Of a DNA stretch of 64,000 nt, positions 44,725 through 52,535 are shown one piece after another. The stretch is from positions 1-64,000 of the forward strand of contig CAYUBQ010000010.1 in the NCBI GenBank assembly GCA_964443135.1, given 5' to 3'. The position numbers and the translations under genes are program-made. The stretch is from JAIPEI01 sp964443135. Its GTDB lineage: Bacteria > Desulfobacterota > DSM-4660 > Desulfatiglandales > HGW-15. Under the pieces are notes generated by a model. It did not search any database and was not told where the DNA came from. It worked only from the letters and a program-made list of their open reading frames with translations. Numbering within the stretch: the first letter of the stretch is position 1; the number at the start of each line of letters is the position of its first letter.

Positions 44725-45792
44725 ATGACAACGACCTATGGGATCGGGGTGATCCCCGGCGACGGGACCGGCCCCGAGGTGGTGGCCGAGGGCATCAAGG
44801 CCCTCCACGCCCTGGCCCCGCTCTGCGACCTCTCATTCGACTTCACGACCTTCGACGTGGGGGGCGAGGCCTACATGAAAGACGGCACCCTCCTCCCCGA
44901 CGGCATGGTGGGGGACCTGCAGGCCATGGACGCCATCTACCTCGGCGCCATCGGCCACCCGGACGTGAAACCGGGCATCCTGGAGCGCGAGGTCCTGCTC
45001 AGGCTGCGCTTCGAGCTGGACCTCTACATCAACCTCCGGCCCGTGGTGCTCTTCCCGGGCGTCCCCACCCCCGTCAAGGGCAAGGGACCCGAGGAGATCG
45101 ACTTCGTGGTGGTCCGGGAGAACACGGAAGGCTTCTACGCGGGAAGCGGCGGGTTCCTGCGGAAGGGCACCCCGGACGAGGTGGCCGTGCAGGAGTCGGT
45201 GAACACCTTCAAGGGCGTGGACCGGTGCATCCGCTACGCCTTCGATGCCTGCCGCAAAAGGGACCGGCGAAGGAAGCTCACCCTGGTGGCCAAGACCAAC
45301 GTCCTGACCTTCGAGTCCGACCTGTGGGAGCGCCGGTTCCTGGCCGTCGCCCGGGAGTACCCGGACGTGGAGACCGACTACCAGCACGTGGACGCCTGCT
45401 GCATGTGGATGGTCAAGAACCCGGAGATCTACGACGTGGTGGTGACGAACAACATGTTCGGCGACATCATCACGGACATCGGCGCCGTCATCCAGGGGGG
45501 GCTGGGGATCGCCGCCGGGGGCAACGTGAACCCCGGCTCCGTCTCCATGTTCGAGCCCATCGGCGGTTCGGCCCCCAAGTACGCCGGCCAGGACAAGATC
45601 AACCCCCTGGCCGCCGTCTGCGCCGCCCAGATGATGCTGGACCATCTGGGCGAGGCCGAGGCCGCCGGTCGCCTCCTTCGGGCCGTGAAAAAGGTGGTGG
45701 CCGAGGACCTGGAGGGCCTGGACGCCGGGCGCATGGGCATGGGCACCCGCGCCGTGGGGGACAAGGTGGTGGAGGCGCTCAGCGCCATCTGA
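44725..45792 (+). CDS. leuB: 3-isopropylmalate dehydrogenase
   Basis: 355 codons. NAD-dependent oxidative decarboxylation of 3-isopropylmalate, and of 3-methylmalate in the isoleucine route. Seen: IGVIPGDGTGPEVVAEG at the N-terminus; the substrate Arg set (LLRLRFELDLYINLRPV); VVRENTEGFYAG; and the metal/NAD region NNMFGDIITDIGAVIQGGLG and PIGGSAPKYAGQ. It closes the cimA-leuA-leuC-leuD-leuB operon. Promiscuity toward 3-methylmalate is expected, because no separate dehydrogenase is present. Confidence 0.94.
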   Translation: MTTTYGIGVIPGDGTGPEVVAEGIKALHALAPLCDLSFDFTTFDVGGEAYMKDGTLLPDGMVGDLQAMDAIYLGAIGHPDVKPGILEREVLLRLRFELDLYINLRPVVLFPGVPTPVKGKGPEEIDFVVVRENTEGFYAGSGGFLRKGTPDEVAVQESVNTFKGVDRCIRYAFDACRKRDRRRKLTLVAKTNVLTFESDLWERRFLAVAREYPDVETDYQHVDACCMWMVKNPEIYDVVVTNNMFGDIITDIGAVIQGGLGIAAGGNVNPGSVSMFEPIGGSAPKYAGQDKINPLAAVCAAQMMLDHLGEAEAAGRLLRAVKKVVAEDLEGLDAGRMGMGTRAVGDKVVEALSAI

Positions 45793-45899
45793 GGCCGCCG
45801 GAAGAGGGCCTTCAGGAGTGCAGGTACGGCTGGCATCTGGAGCCGGAAGGCCCGTCGCCTCTACCCAAGACCCGCCCGGGATCTACAGGATCGACCTCA

Positions 45900-45929
45900 T
45901 TGAAATCAACGTCATGACTGTTCGATAAT
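45900..45929 (+). promoter_or_regulatory. Putative promoter of the sor locus
   Basis: TTGAAA (45900-45905), an 18-base spacer and GATAAT (45924-45929), 118 bases upstream of the sor start. A structured GC-rich hairpin (GGGCCTTC 45806-45813 with GAAGGCCC 45846-45853) without a T-run separates it from leuB. Confidence 0.5.
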
Positions 45930-46047
45930 GCGGTACTCGCTGATCTGGAGAGGTTCGAAACGGGTTCCTGACCGGCTCCGGTTCTCCGTTCCGAGATGGG
46001 GGTGGGCCGGCAGGACAAGAGGGGATTTCCAGACGGAAGGAGATGAC

Positions 46048-46968
46048 ATGGCCGCCGATCAGAAACCGACCATCGCCTGCAGCACGGCGAGGATCGTGAA
46101 CAGCCCCGAGAGCTTTGAGACCATGCAGAGCATCGGTCCCAAGGTGTGCATCACCACGGCGAGCGCCGAGGGGTTTCTGGGTTTTCAATCGAGCATTCAG
46201 ACCGGGATTCTGCCGATGGCCGGTCGCTGGGGCGGGGGCAAGATCCACATGGAGGAGGAGCTGAACCCGATCCGGGAGATTCAGTACACAATGTGGGAGT
46301 CCTGGCAGGCCCACGAGGCGTTTCACGAGTCGAAGTTCGAGCAGTTCTTCGAGCTCTGCGGGGCCTGCCTGTCCATGGTTGTGGAGGGTCCCTGGGAGCC
46401 TGTGTACGAGGTGGTCCAGGGCCGTATGCCGCCGGTGCGGGGCATGGGGCAGATTGCAGGGCTGGCTGCGGACCTTCAGCAGGGCCGGGACCTCGTCCGC
46501 TTCGTCACGCCGCAACGGACGGTCGCCTTTGCCGAGCACACGGTGCTGCCGGGGCACGAGGAGGCGTTCGAGCGAGGGGCCGTGGAGACGATGGAGGCCC
46601 TGTCGGACGCCCCTGGTTTTCTGGGTTACATGATCCTGAAGCAGATCGGGGTCTGCGCCATCGGCAGCTTCATGTTCGACCCCGAGTCCATGGCCCTGGC
46701 GAGACAGACCCTGGGGGCCAACCCGCCCAAGAACCCCAAACCGCAGTTCAGCACTCCGGATCTCAAGCCGCATCCCGCAGAGTACGTGATCCACAGCGAG
46801 TGGGAGGTTGTCGAAATGGGGCGGATGGGCTTCGGGCGCACCCTGATCAACAGCAGGATCCGAAAGATCCACGACGAAGGGGTTGTGGCGCACCTCGCCA
46901 AGGGTCCGTACACCTCGTTCTTCAAGCCGATCATGGAAGAGGAGACCTGGAGACCCATGATCCATTGA
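46048..46968 (+). CDS. sor: Sulfur oxygenase reductase
   Basis: 306 codons (family about 308-311) from an ATG with GGAAGGAG upstream. SOR disproportionates elemental sulfur with O2 to sulfite, thiosulfate and sulfide, without external cofactors, in a large cytoplasmic shell. Against the archaeal enzyme numbering, all key positions appear with a constant offset of three. The persulfide Cys31 is C34 in SIGPKVCITT. The iron ligands His86, His90 and Glu114 are H89 and H93 (WQAHEAFHES) and E117 (GPWEPVYE). The pocket Cys101 and Cys104 are C104 and C107 (ELCGACLSM). Other shared blocks are GFQSSIQTGILP, AFAEHTVLPGHEE and GFLGYMILKQIGV. A catalytically intact SOR is predicted. Confidence 0.93.
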   Translation: MAADQKPTIACSTARIVNSPESFETMQSIGPKVCITTASAEGFLGFQSSIQTGILPMAGRWGGGKIHMEEELNPIREIQYTMWESWQAHEAFHESKFEQFFELCGACLSMVVEGPWEPVYEVVQGRMPPVRGMGQIAGLAADLQQGRDLVRFVTPQRTVAFAEHTVLPGHEEAFERGAVETMEALSDAPGFLGYMILKQIGVCAIGSFMFDPESMALARQTLGANPPKNPKPQFSTPDLKPHPAEYVIHSEWEVVEMGRMGFGRTLINSRIRKIHDEGVVAHLAKGPYTSFFKPIMEEETWRPMIH

Positions 46969-46977
46969 GGAGAAACC

Positions 46978-47514
46978 ATGAGCTTCCTCGGACGAAAAGC
47001 GTGGAGCCCGTGGACAGCAGGCATCGTGATCGGTCTCCTGCAAGTCCCCGCCCTGCTGATCGTGAGCTCCCCCATCGGCGTCTCCTCTTCTTACGTTTCG
47101 GCAAGCGGGTACATCGCCTCGCTGCTCGACCCGGACATCCTGAGGAGCGACTACTTCGAGAAGTACATGACGAGCATGAAGTACGCCTGGCAGGGCAGCA
47201 TGGTGGTCGGGATCGCCCTGGGCGCCTTTCTCTCCAGGAGGCTATCCAGCGTCCGCAGGCAGGCGTTCTCCCCCATCTGGAGGCGAACCCTGGGGAACAG
47301 GAGCTTGGGAGGCCGGTCCGTGGTGGCCTTTGTGGGGGGGTTCGTGATGCTCTTCGGTGCGCGCTGGGCCGGGGGCTGCACCAGCGGTCACGGTCTTTCC
47401 GGTGTGGGGCAGCTCGCGGTGAGCTCCATTGTGGTCTCCCTCTGCTTCTTCATGGGCGGCATCGTGGTGGCCGGCTTCTTTCGAAAGGTGACCCGAAAGG
47501 AGAACGCATCGTGA
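46978..47514 (+). CDS. YeeE/YedE family membrane protein, first half-size subunit
   Basis: 178 codons, 9 bases after sor, with GAGGAG before the ATG. Four or five hydrophobic helices are visible. GARWAGGCTSGHGLSG (Cys134) is the signature of the YeeE/YedE (DUF395) sulfur-transport family, to which the thiosulfate importer TsuA belongs. It represents about half of TsuA; the other half is the next gene, whose GTG overlaps this stop (GTGA). Transport of thiosulfate, sulfite or a related sulfur species is inferred from family and from co-location with sor. Confidence 0.88.
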   Translation: MSFLGRKAWSPWTAGIVIGLLQVPALLIVSSPIGVSSSYVSASGYIASLLDPDILRSDYFEKYMTSMKYAWQGSMVVGIALGAFLSRRLSSVRRQAFSPIWRRTLGNRSLGGRSVVAFVGGFVMLFGARWAGGCTSGHGLSGVGQLAVSSIVVSLCFFMGGIVVAGFFRKVTRKENAS

Positions 47515-48182
47515 CCTTCGCGGTGACCGGTCTGCTGATGGGCATCGTCTTCGGGTTCGCCCTGGAGAAGGGAAGGGTCTTCGAACCGGGTATGATCGTC
47601 GGGCAGTTCCAGCTCCGCAACTTCATCATGGCCAAGATGTTCCTCAGCGCCATCGCCGTGACCATGATCGTCTTTCTGGTTCTGACCGGACTCGGCTGGG
47701 CGGACTTTCACCCCAAGGGGGCCGTCTTCCCCGGGGTGGTCCTGGGGGGGCTGGTCTTCGGGGCGGGCATGGCACTGGCGGGCGCCTGCCCCGGCACCGT
47801 GCTGGCCCAGCTGGGGGCAGGGTACAGGGACGCCTGGGCCATCATCGCCGGCGGCCTCGCCGGGGCATTGACCTACGGGTACCTGGAGCCCGCCTTCTCG
47901 GGCTGGAGCTCCAGCTCGGGCGAGATCACCCTGGTGGATCTGACCGGCTGGCCCTTCCAGGTCATGGCCCCCATCGGGGTGGTGCTTATCGCTCTGGTCA
48001 TCTATGCCCTGGAGCGCTGGAAGTCCTGGAGGGTCGAGCTGGGCTCCGATTACGACGGTCTTCTCGACCGGTCGAGAGACTCGACCGGCTCCCCGACCCA
48101 GCCCCCGAGCGACACCCGTCTCTCCTCTTCGACGCGACCTGGTCAGAGAAAGAGCTCCTCCGCCGACGCAAAAGGGCGCTGA
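47511..48182 (+). CDS. YeeE/YedE family membrane protein, second half-size subunit
   Basis: 223 codons from a GTG overlapping the upstream stop, with AAAGGAG before it. Hydrophobic helices contain the second family repeat motif, GMALAGACPGTVLAQLGAG (Cys93). The N-terminus reads FGFALEKGRVFEPG, typical of the second subunit of split YedE pairs such as PmpA/PmpB. A hydrophilic Ser/Thr-rich tail of about 50 residues follows the last helix. Together with the previous gene it would make one two-repeat transporter, co-transcribed with sulfur oxygenase reductase. Confidence 0.88.
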   Translation: MTFAVTGLLMGIVFGFALEKGRVFEPGMIVGQFQLRNFIMAKMFLSAIAVTMIVFLVLTGLGWADFHPKGAVFPGVVLGGLVFGAGMALAGACPGTVLAQLGAGYRDAWAIIAGGLAGALTYGYLEPAFSGWSSSSGEITLVDLTGWPFQVMAPIGVVLIALVIYALERWKSWRVELGSDYDGLLDRSRDSTGSPTQPPSDTRLSSSTRPGQRKSSSADAKGR

Positions 48183-48345
48183 TCGTTCCCGCTCATCCGC
48201 GAACCATGGTTTGGCCGTCGAAACAACCCGGAACATCGAAAAGGGCGCTGCATGCAGCTGACGGCCTGGATTTTTTCCATTGGTTCAGGGCGTCTCCTGT
48301 GCTAGGCAGCAAGGTTGGAAGATGCATGGAAAGGAGATCGGGGCC

Positions 48346-49680
48346 ATGAGAGAGAGCTTGTTCGACGTCCTTCGGGAAGAGAATTTGAACCGCATTCGGA
48401 TCCACTATGACTGGCGCACGGACCGGGCCGTCCTCTACACGGCCCGGGAGTGGGAGGACGACCACCCGTGGCGGGAGTACAACCGGGGCTTCACGGTCTA
48501 CTCGGCCTTGACGCCGAACGCCCTGTATCACAACGACCTCGAGAGCCGGGGTCTCTTCGAGAAGCATGCCCTGACGGACTACCTGGAGCGGGTGATCGCG
48601 CTCATGCGCAAGGGCCGGCATCAGCTTTTGGAGGGGTTCTACTGGAGGAACAAGGAGATTCGTTTTGTGAACTGCATCCACAGCGTGAAGCTCGGGATCC
48701 ACAACCGGAGCCAGACCGTGGTCATGGGGGGCATCCGGCGGCACGAGCCCGAGGAGCCGGAGTTCGACGTGCTGGTGGACGGCATGAACCTGGGCCGGGG
48801 CATGAGCTTCAAGAACGTGGCCGCCCACGTCCCCTGCGGGGGGTGCAAGATCACGGTCCACGCCGGGCCGGTGGATCTGGAGGATCTGGACGAGGTGGGG
48901 TTCCTGGCCTATGCCAACGACCGGACCCGGAACACCACCGGGCCGGACATGAACTACCCGGCCGAGCTGGCCGACGTGGTGCGGGCCCACTTCTCCCTGG
49001 GCTTTGCCGGCGGGACCCGGGGGTATCTGGGGCCCACGGGCCGGCCCACGGCCTGGGGGACCTACCACGCCGTGAAGCAGGCGGTGAGGTTTCTCGAAGG
49101 GTCGGACTCTTTGGAGGGAAAACGCATCGCGGTGCAGGGGCTGGGGTCGGTGGGGTCGCATTTGGCGGACTACTACCTGGGCGAGGGGGCCTCTCTGCTG
49201 GTCACCGACGTCCGGCCCGAGACCGTGGAGGCCTTTGTGAAGGCCCACCCGGGGGCGGCCGTGAAGGTGGTGGAATCGGAGGAGATCTACTTCGTGGAGG
49301 CGGACCTCTTCAGCCCGTCCGCCCTGGGCGGCGTGCTCACGGAGGAGCGGATCCCGCGCATGGGGTTCAAGGTGATCGCCGGGCCGGCCAACAACCAGAT
49401 CCGGGCGTCGAGCCAGGAGGAGGAGATCGCGCTCTCCCGGCGGCTGGAGGAGGCGGGCATCCTGTTCGTGCTGGACTGGTGGCACAACATCGGGGGCGTC
49501 ATGACCGGCTGGGAGGAGTATTTGCACCAGGAGAAGGCGGACATGGAGGCCCTCATGGACCGGATCGAGCGGATCTGCCGGAACGAGACCCGGCGGCTCC
49601 TGGAGGAGGCGGAGAAGGCCGGGGTCACGCCGACGGAGATGGCCTACCGGCTGGTGGAGGAGACCATCTACGGGGAGTAG
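48346..49680 (+). CDS. Glu/Leu/Phe/Val dehydrogenase family protein
   Basis: 444 codons from the ATG at 48346, with AAGGAG upstream; an ATG at 48322 is less well placed. The catalytic Lys lies in HVPCGGCKITV (K168) and the acid in TTGPDMNYPAEL (D201). The NAD-binding Rossmann fold is AVQGLGSVGSHLADYYL (263-279). It interconverts an amino acid with its 2-oxoacid. It is longer than leucine dehydrogenases (about 365), with an extra N-terminal region of some 60-80 residues (YNRGFTVYSALTPNALYHND). The two Cys flanking the Lys loop are unusual. Substrate unknown. Confidence 0.85.
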   Translation: MRESLFDVLREENLNRIRIHYDWRTDRAVLYTAREWEDDHPWREYNRGFTVYSALTPNALYHNDLESRGLFEKHALTDYLERVIALMRKGRHQLLEGFYWRNKEIRFVNCIHSVKLGIHNRSQTVVMGGIRRHEPEEPEFDVLVDGMNLGRGMSFKNVAAHVPCGGCKITVHAGPVDLEDLDEVGFLAYANDRTRNTTGPDMNYPAELADVVRAHFSLGFAGGTRGYLGPTGRPTAWGTYHAVKQAVRFLEGSDSLEGKRIAVQGLGSVGSHLADYYLGEGASLLVTDVRPETVEAFVKAHPGAAVKVVESEEIYFVEADLFSPSALGGVLTEERIPRMGFKVIAGPANNQIRASSQEEEIALSRRLEEAGILFVLDWWHNIGGVMTGWEEYLHQEKADMEALMDRIERICRNETRRLLEEAEKAGVTPTEMAYRLVEETIYGE

Positions 49681-49712
49681 ACCGTAAAGGGTGGAGCGCG
49701 GGGAGGAGACGC

Positions 49713-50492
49713 ATGGCCTGGGAGACCATCGAGTACGAGGTGACGGAGCCGGGGATCGGGCTTCTTTCTCTCAACCGGCCCCGGCGGTACAACGCGGTGA
49801 GCTGGGAGATGATGGAGGAGTTGGAGGCCTTCTGGGGACAGCGGCTCTACGATCTCGACACCCGCGTGATCGTCCTTCGGGGAAACGGGGACAAGGGGTT
49901 CTGCGCGGGTCTGGACATGAAGCAGACCATGAAGAAGACCCCGGAGATGGACGTGGACGCCTTCTATCGGTTCCAGGCCCGCCTGGCCCGGCTCACCCTG
50001 GCCATGCGGAGGGCGCCCCAGCCCGTCGTCTGCGCAGTCCACGGGGCGGCCGCGGGGCTGGGCTTCAGCTTCGCCCTGGCCTCGGACGTGCGGGTGATCA
50101 CCCCGGACGCGCGGTTCTCCGCGGCCTACATCAACATCGGCCTGGGCGGGGCCGACATGGCCTGCAGCTACTTCCTGCCGCGGACCATCGGTGCGGGGAG
50201 GGCCTACGAGTTCATGCTCACCGGGAACTTCATGTCGGCCGAGGAGGCCGTGTCGCTGGGCATGGCGAGCCGGCTGGTGGAGCGGGACGCGCTCCTGGAG
50301 ACCGCCCTGGAGCTGGCCCGGACCATGAACGGGAAGAACCCCATGGGGCTCCGCCTCACCAAGGAGGCCGTCAACATGAACCTGGACGCGGGCGGGCTGG
50401 AGCAGGCCCTGAACCTGGAGGACCGGAACCAGACCCTGCTCGTGGCCCGGGGCATGCTGGGGCAGGGGGAGAGGAAGAGCCGTTACTTCTAG
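49713..50492 (+). CDS. Crotonase-superfamily protein lacking both hydratase glutamates
   Basis: 259 codons from an ATG with GGGGAGGAG upstream, 32 bases after the dehydrogenase. The crotonase fold is clear: SLNRPRRYNAVSWEMMEEL, GDKGFCAGLDMKQ (CoA/oxyanion strand), HGAAAGLGFSFALASDVRV and LTGNFMSAEEAVSLGMASRL. Compared with rat enoyl-CoA hydratase, Glu144 (GGCE) is Ser in GLGFS, and Glu164 (PE) is Tyr in SAAYINIGL. Hydration is therefore unlikely; isomerase, hydrolase, decarboxylase or C-C lyase activity on a CoA thioester is possible. Probably co-transcribed with the preceding dehydrogenase. Confidence 0.88.
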   Translation: MAWETIEYEVTEPGIGLLSLNRPRRYNAVSWEMMEELEAFWGQRLYDLDTRVIVLRGNGDKGFCAGLDMKQTMKKTPEMDVDAFYRFQARLARLTLAMRRAPQPVVCAVHGAAAGLGFSFALASDVRVITPDARFSAAYINIGLGGADMACSYFLPRTIGAGRAYEFMLTGNFMSAEEAVSLGMASRLVERDALLETALELARTMNGKNPMGLRLTKEAVNMNLDAGGLEQALNLEDRNQTLLVARGMLGQGERKSRYF

Positions 50493-50543
50493 CCTTCGGG
50501 GCGTTGGGGCCGGACAGGCCTTTGCGGGCGCCGCCTTGCGCTT

Positions 50544-51029
50544 TCAGTGCGCCCCTCCGAACAGGAGCGGCTTGAAGTCGAAGGAGCGGACCCGCTCCTC
50601 GTTGTGGCACCGCTGGCAGGCCTCGAGGGTGAGGGCGGCCCGGATGTCCCCGGGATCGTTGGTCTCCACGTGCTTGCTGCCGGGACCGTGGCAGACCTCG
50701 CAGCCCGCGTGCTTCAGGTGAGGCGTCTTTTCCACGGACACGAACCCCCCGGGTTGTCCATACCCCGTCGCGTGGCACTCCAGACAGTTGCGGTACTCCT
50801 TCTCGGTGAGGCCGGCCTTCATGACGGCCACGCTCTCGTAGGAGCGGGCCTTCTTGGCGTGCTCCATGAATCGCTGGTACTCGCGATCGTGGCAGTCGCC
50901 GCACGCGGCGGAGCCCACGTACTGCTTCGCTTCCCCGCGAGCCTCTTCTCCTGCGAAGGTCAGCAGGCCGACGGCGGCCGGCAAGAGGAACAGGAGCAGG
51001 TTCCCGGGTCGTTTCCATATCCGTTTCAT
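50544..51029 (-). CDS. Periplasmic tetraheme c-type cytochrome (c554-like)
   Basis: 161 codons from the ATG at 51029, with AAGGAGGG upstream. The Sec signal peptide KRPGNLLLFLLPAAVGLLTF ends at about residue 33. Four CxxCH sites follow: CGDCH (43-47), CLECH (82-86), CEVCH (110-114) and CQRCH (138-142). The pattern GSAACGDCHDREYQRFMEH … NCLECHATG … GCEVCHGPGSKH is that of cytochrome c554-type multihaem proteins. Soluble periplasmic electron carrier inferred. It is monocistronic and divergent from the following gene. Confidence 0.9.
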   Translation of the reverse strand: MKRIWKRPGNLLLFLLPAAVGLLTFAGEEARGEAKQYVGSAACGDCHDREYQRFMEHAKKARSYESVAVMKAGLTEKEYRNCLECHATGYGQPGGFVSVEKTPHLKHAGCEVCHGPGSKHVETNDPGDIRAALTLEACQRCHNEERVRSFDFKPLLFGGAH

Positions 51030-51309
51030 GGCTTTCCCTCCTTGTGTTCGGGGGGCCGTCCGCGCGGATGGAACGGCCAAGCTTCCCCTGTGGGTACGAG
51101 CTCGAGAGCGCCCCCGGGACCTTGGAGGCGCGGCCGCGCCGGCTGTTCAGGGTGTCTCCAGGTTCTACCGGACTCATCGACCCTTTCCTGCCCGGACTTG
51201 AACCCGATCCCTCCCTTTTTCCCCCGCGGTTTCAGTGATACACTGCTTCTAGGCCCGACGGGTCGGAACGCGCTCCGAAAGGGACGGAAGTCGGGCGGGA
51301 AGGAGTTAC

Positions 51310-52401
51310 ATGGTCGACCTTCGGGACATCGCGGCTCAGGTGGTGGAGAACTGCACCGTCATGGACGCGCAGCACGCAGGCGGCTTTTCCATCTGCGGGC
51401 TGGCCCTGCGGCTGCGGGACCTCTTCAAGTGGGAGCAGGGGCTCGACCCCTGGGTGGAGGGGGAGAGCGGGGAGGTACTCGACTGGATCGGGAGGCGCGA
51501 GGAGCAGTGGGAGGCGGTGGCCGGCTCCGAGCTCCGGCCCATCCGGATATCGGGGAAGGCGTTCGATCCCTTCGACGCGGAGGGCGTCAACGAGATCCTC
51601 GAGCCCCGGGGCTGCCTCTACGGGGCCGGGCTCGCGGGCGGGCTCGTGCCGGTCTTCTTCCTCGCGCGCATCGAGGAGACGCGCCGGATGGGGGATGTGA
51701 CCGTATACGTTCTGGGGCGGGAGCTGGCCCGGGGCCTTCTCACCCTGCCCGCCCTGACCCGAAATCACACCGTCCTCCTGAGACGGGAGACCGCCCGGAG
51801 GTTCCTCTGGGACAGCATCTTCTACTCCGGGGAGGGCGGCGGGGAGGCGCTTCGGTATGCGCTCGGCCGGTACGGCCTGAGCGGGGGGCGTCCCGGCGAG
51901 ATCCCCCCGCGCCTGGACGCCATGGTCCGGGACGAGCTCGAGGTCATCCTCCGGCACGAGCTGGGCGAGCTCCGCGACACCACCTTCGACCGGACCACCT
52001 GGCGGGAGGTGATCGCGGCCTTCCCGCACACCCCGGTGGAGCTCCTGGCCCGGGCGGTCAAGGACCTTCTGGCCGACACCCACGAGGCGGGCACCCTGCG
52101 GTACATCATCGACGGGGAGCGACACGCCTCGCTGGGGTTTTACACCGCCTTTCTGGACGGGCTGCGCAAGGCCCTGTTTCCCGAGATGGCCGAGGCCTTT
52201 GCCGGGTTCCAAGAGAGCGGCGACTGGAGCGGGATCGACCGGGCGCTCCGGGCGGTCCGCGCAAGGACCTCGCACCATGCAGCGGTCATCACCGCGACCT
52301 ACGAACAGGGCCGTGACCGGGACGACCTTCCCCGGGCCGAGGCCGAGATCGAGGAGCGGCTGCTGGCCCCCCTGGGCCTCCCCGGAAAGGAGGAAGGCTG
52401 A
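51310..52401 (+). CDS. Conserved hypothetical protein (Sfum_1244-like)
   Basis: 363 codons from an ATG with AGGAG upstream. The sequence (CTVMDAQHAGGFSICGLALR, LRDLFKWEQGLDPW, GAGLAGGLVPVFFLARIEE) resembles an orphan family known to me only from Syntrophobacter and relatives; that match is from memory. There is no signal peptide or membrane helix. It has a His/Glu-rich middle (LEVILRHELGELRDTTFDR), where HELGE could hold a metal. Function unknown. It stands alone between divergent cytochrome and MFS genes. Confidence 0.75.
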   Translation: MVDLRDIAAQVVENCTVMDAQHAGGFSICGLALRLRDLFKWEQGLDPWVEGESGEVLDWIGRREEQWEAVAGSELRPIRISGKAFDPFDAEGVNEILEPRGCLYGAGLAGGLVPVFFLARIEETRRMGDVTVYVLGRELARGLLTLPALTRNHTVLLRRETARRFLWDSIFYSGEGGGEALRYALGRYGLSGGRPGEIPPRLDAMVRDELEVILRHELGELRDTTFDRTTWREVIAAFPHTPVELLARAVKDLLADTHEAGTLRYIIDGERHASLGFYTAFLDGLRKALFPEMAEAFAGFQESGDWSGIDRALRAVRARTSHHAAVITATYEQGRDRDDLPRAEAEIEERLLAPLGLPGKEEG

Positions 52402-52535
52402 ACCACGATCGACGCGAGAGTTGTCTTTTCCTTCGGAAATCGACATAAATGACGTGATTGTGAGAAGGGGCGGTGTGTGAATCCGACTGCCCGGGGGGAC
52501 CTGCCGGACCAGACGCCATCACCAAGGAGGGTGCC

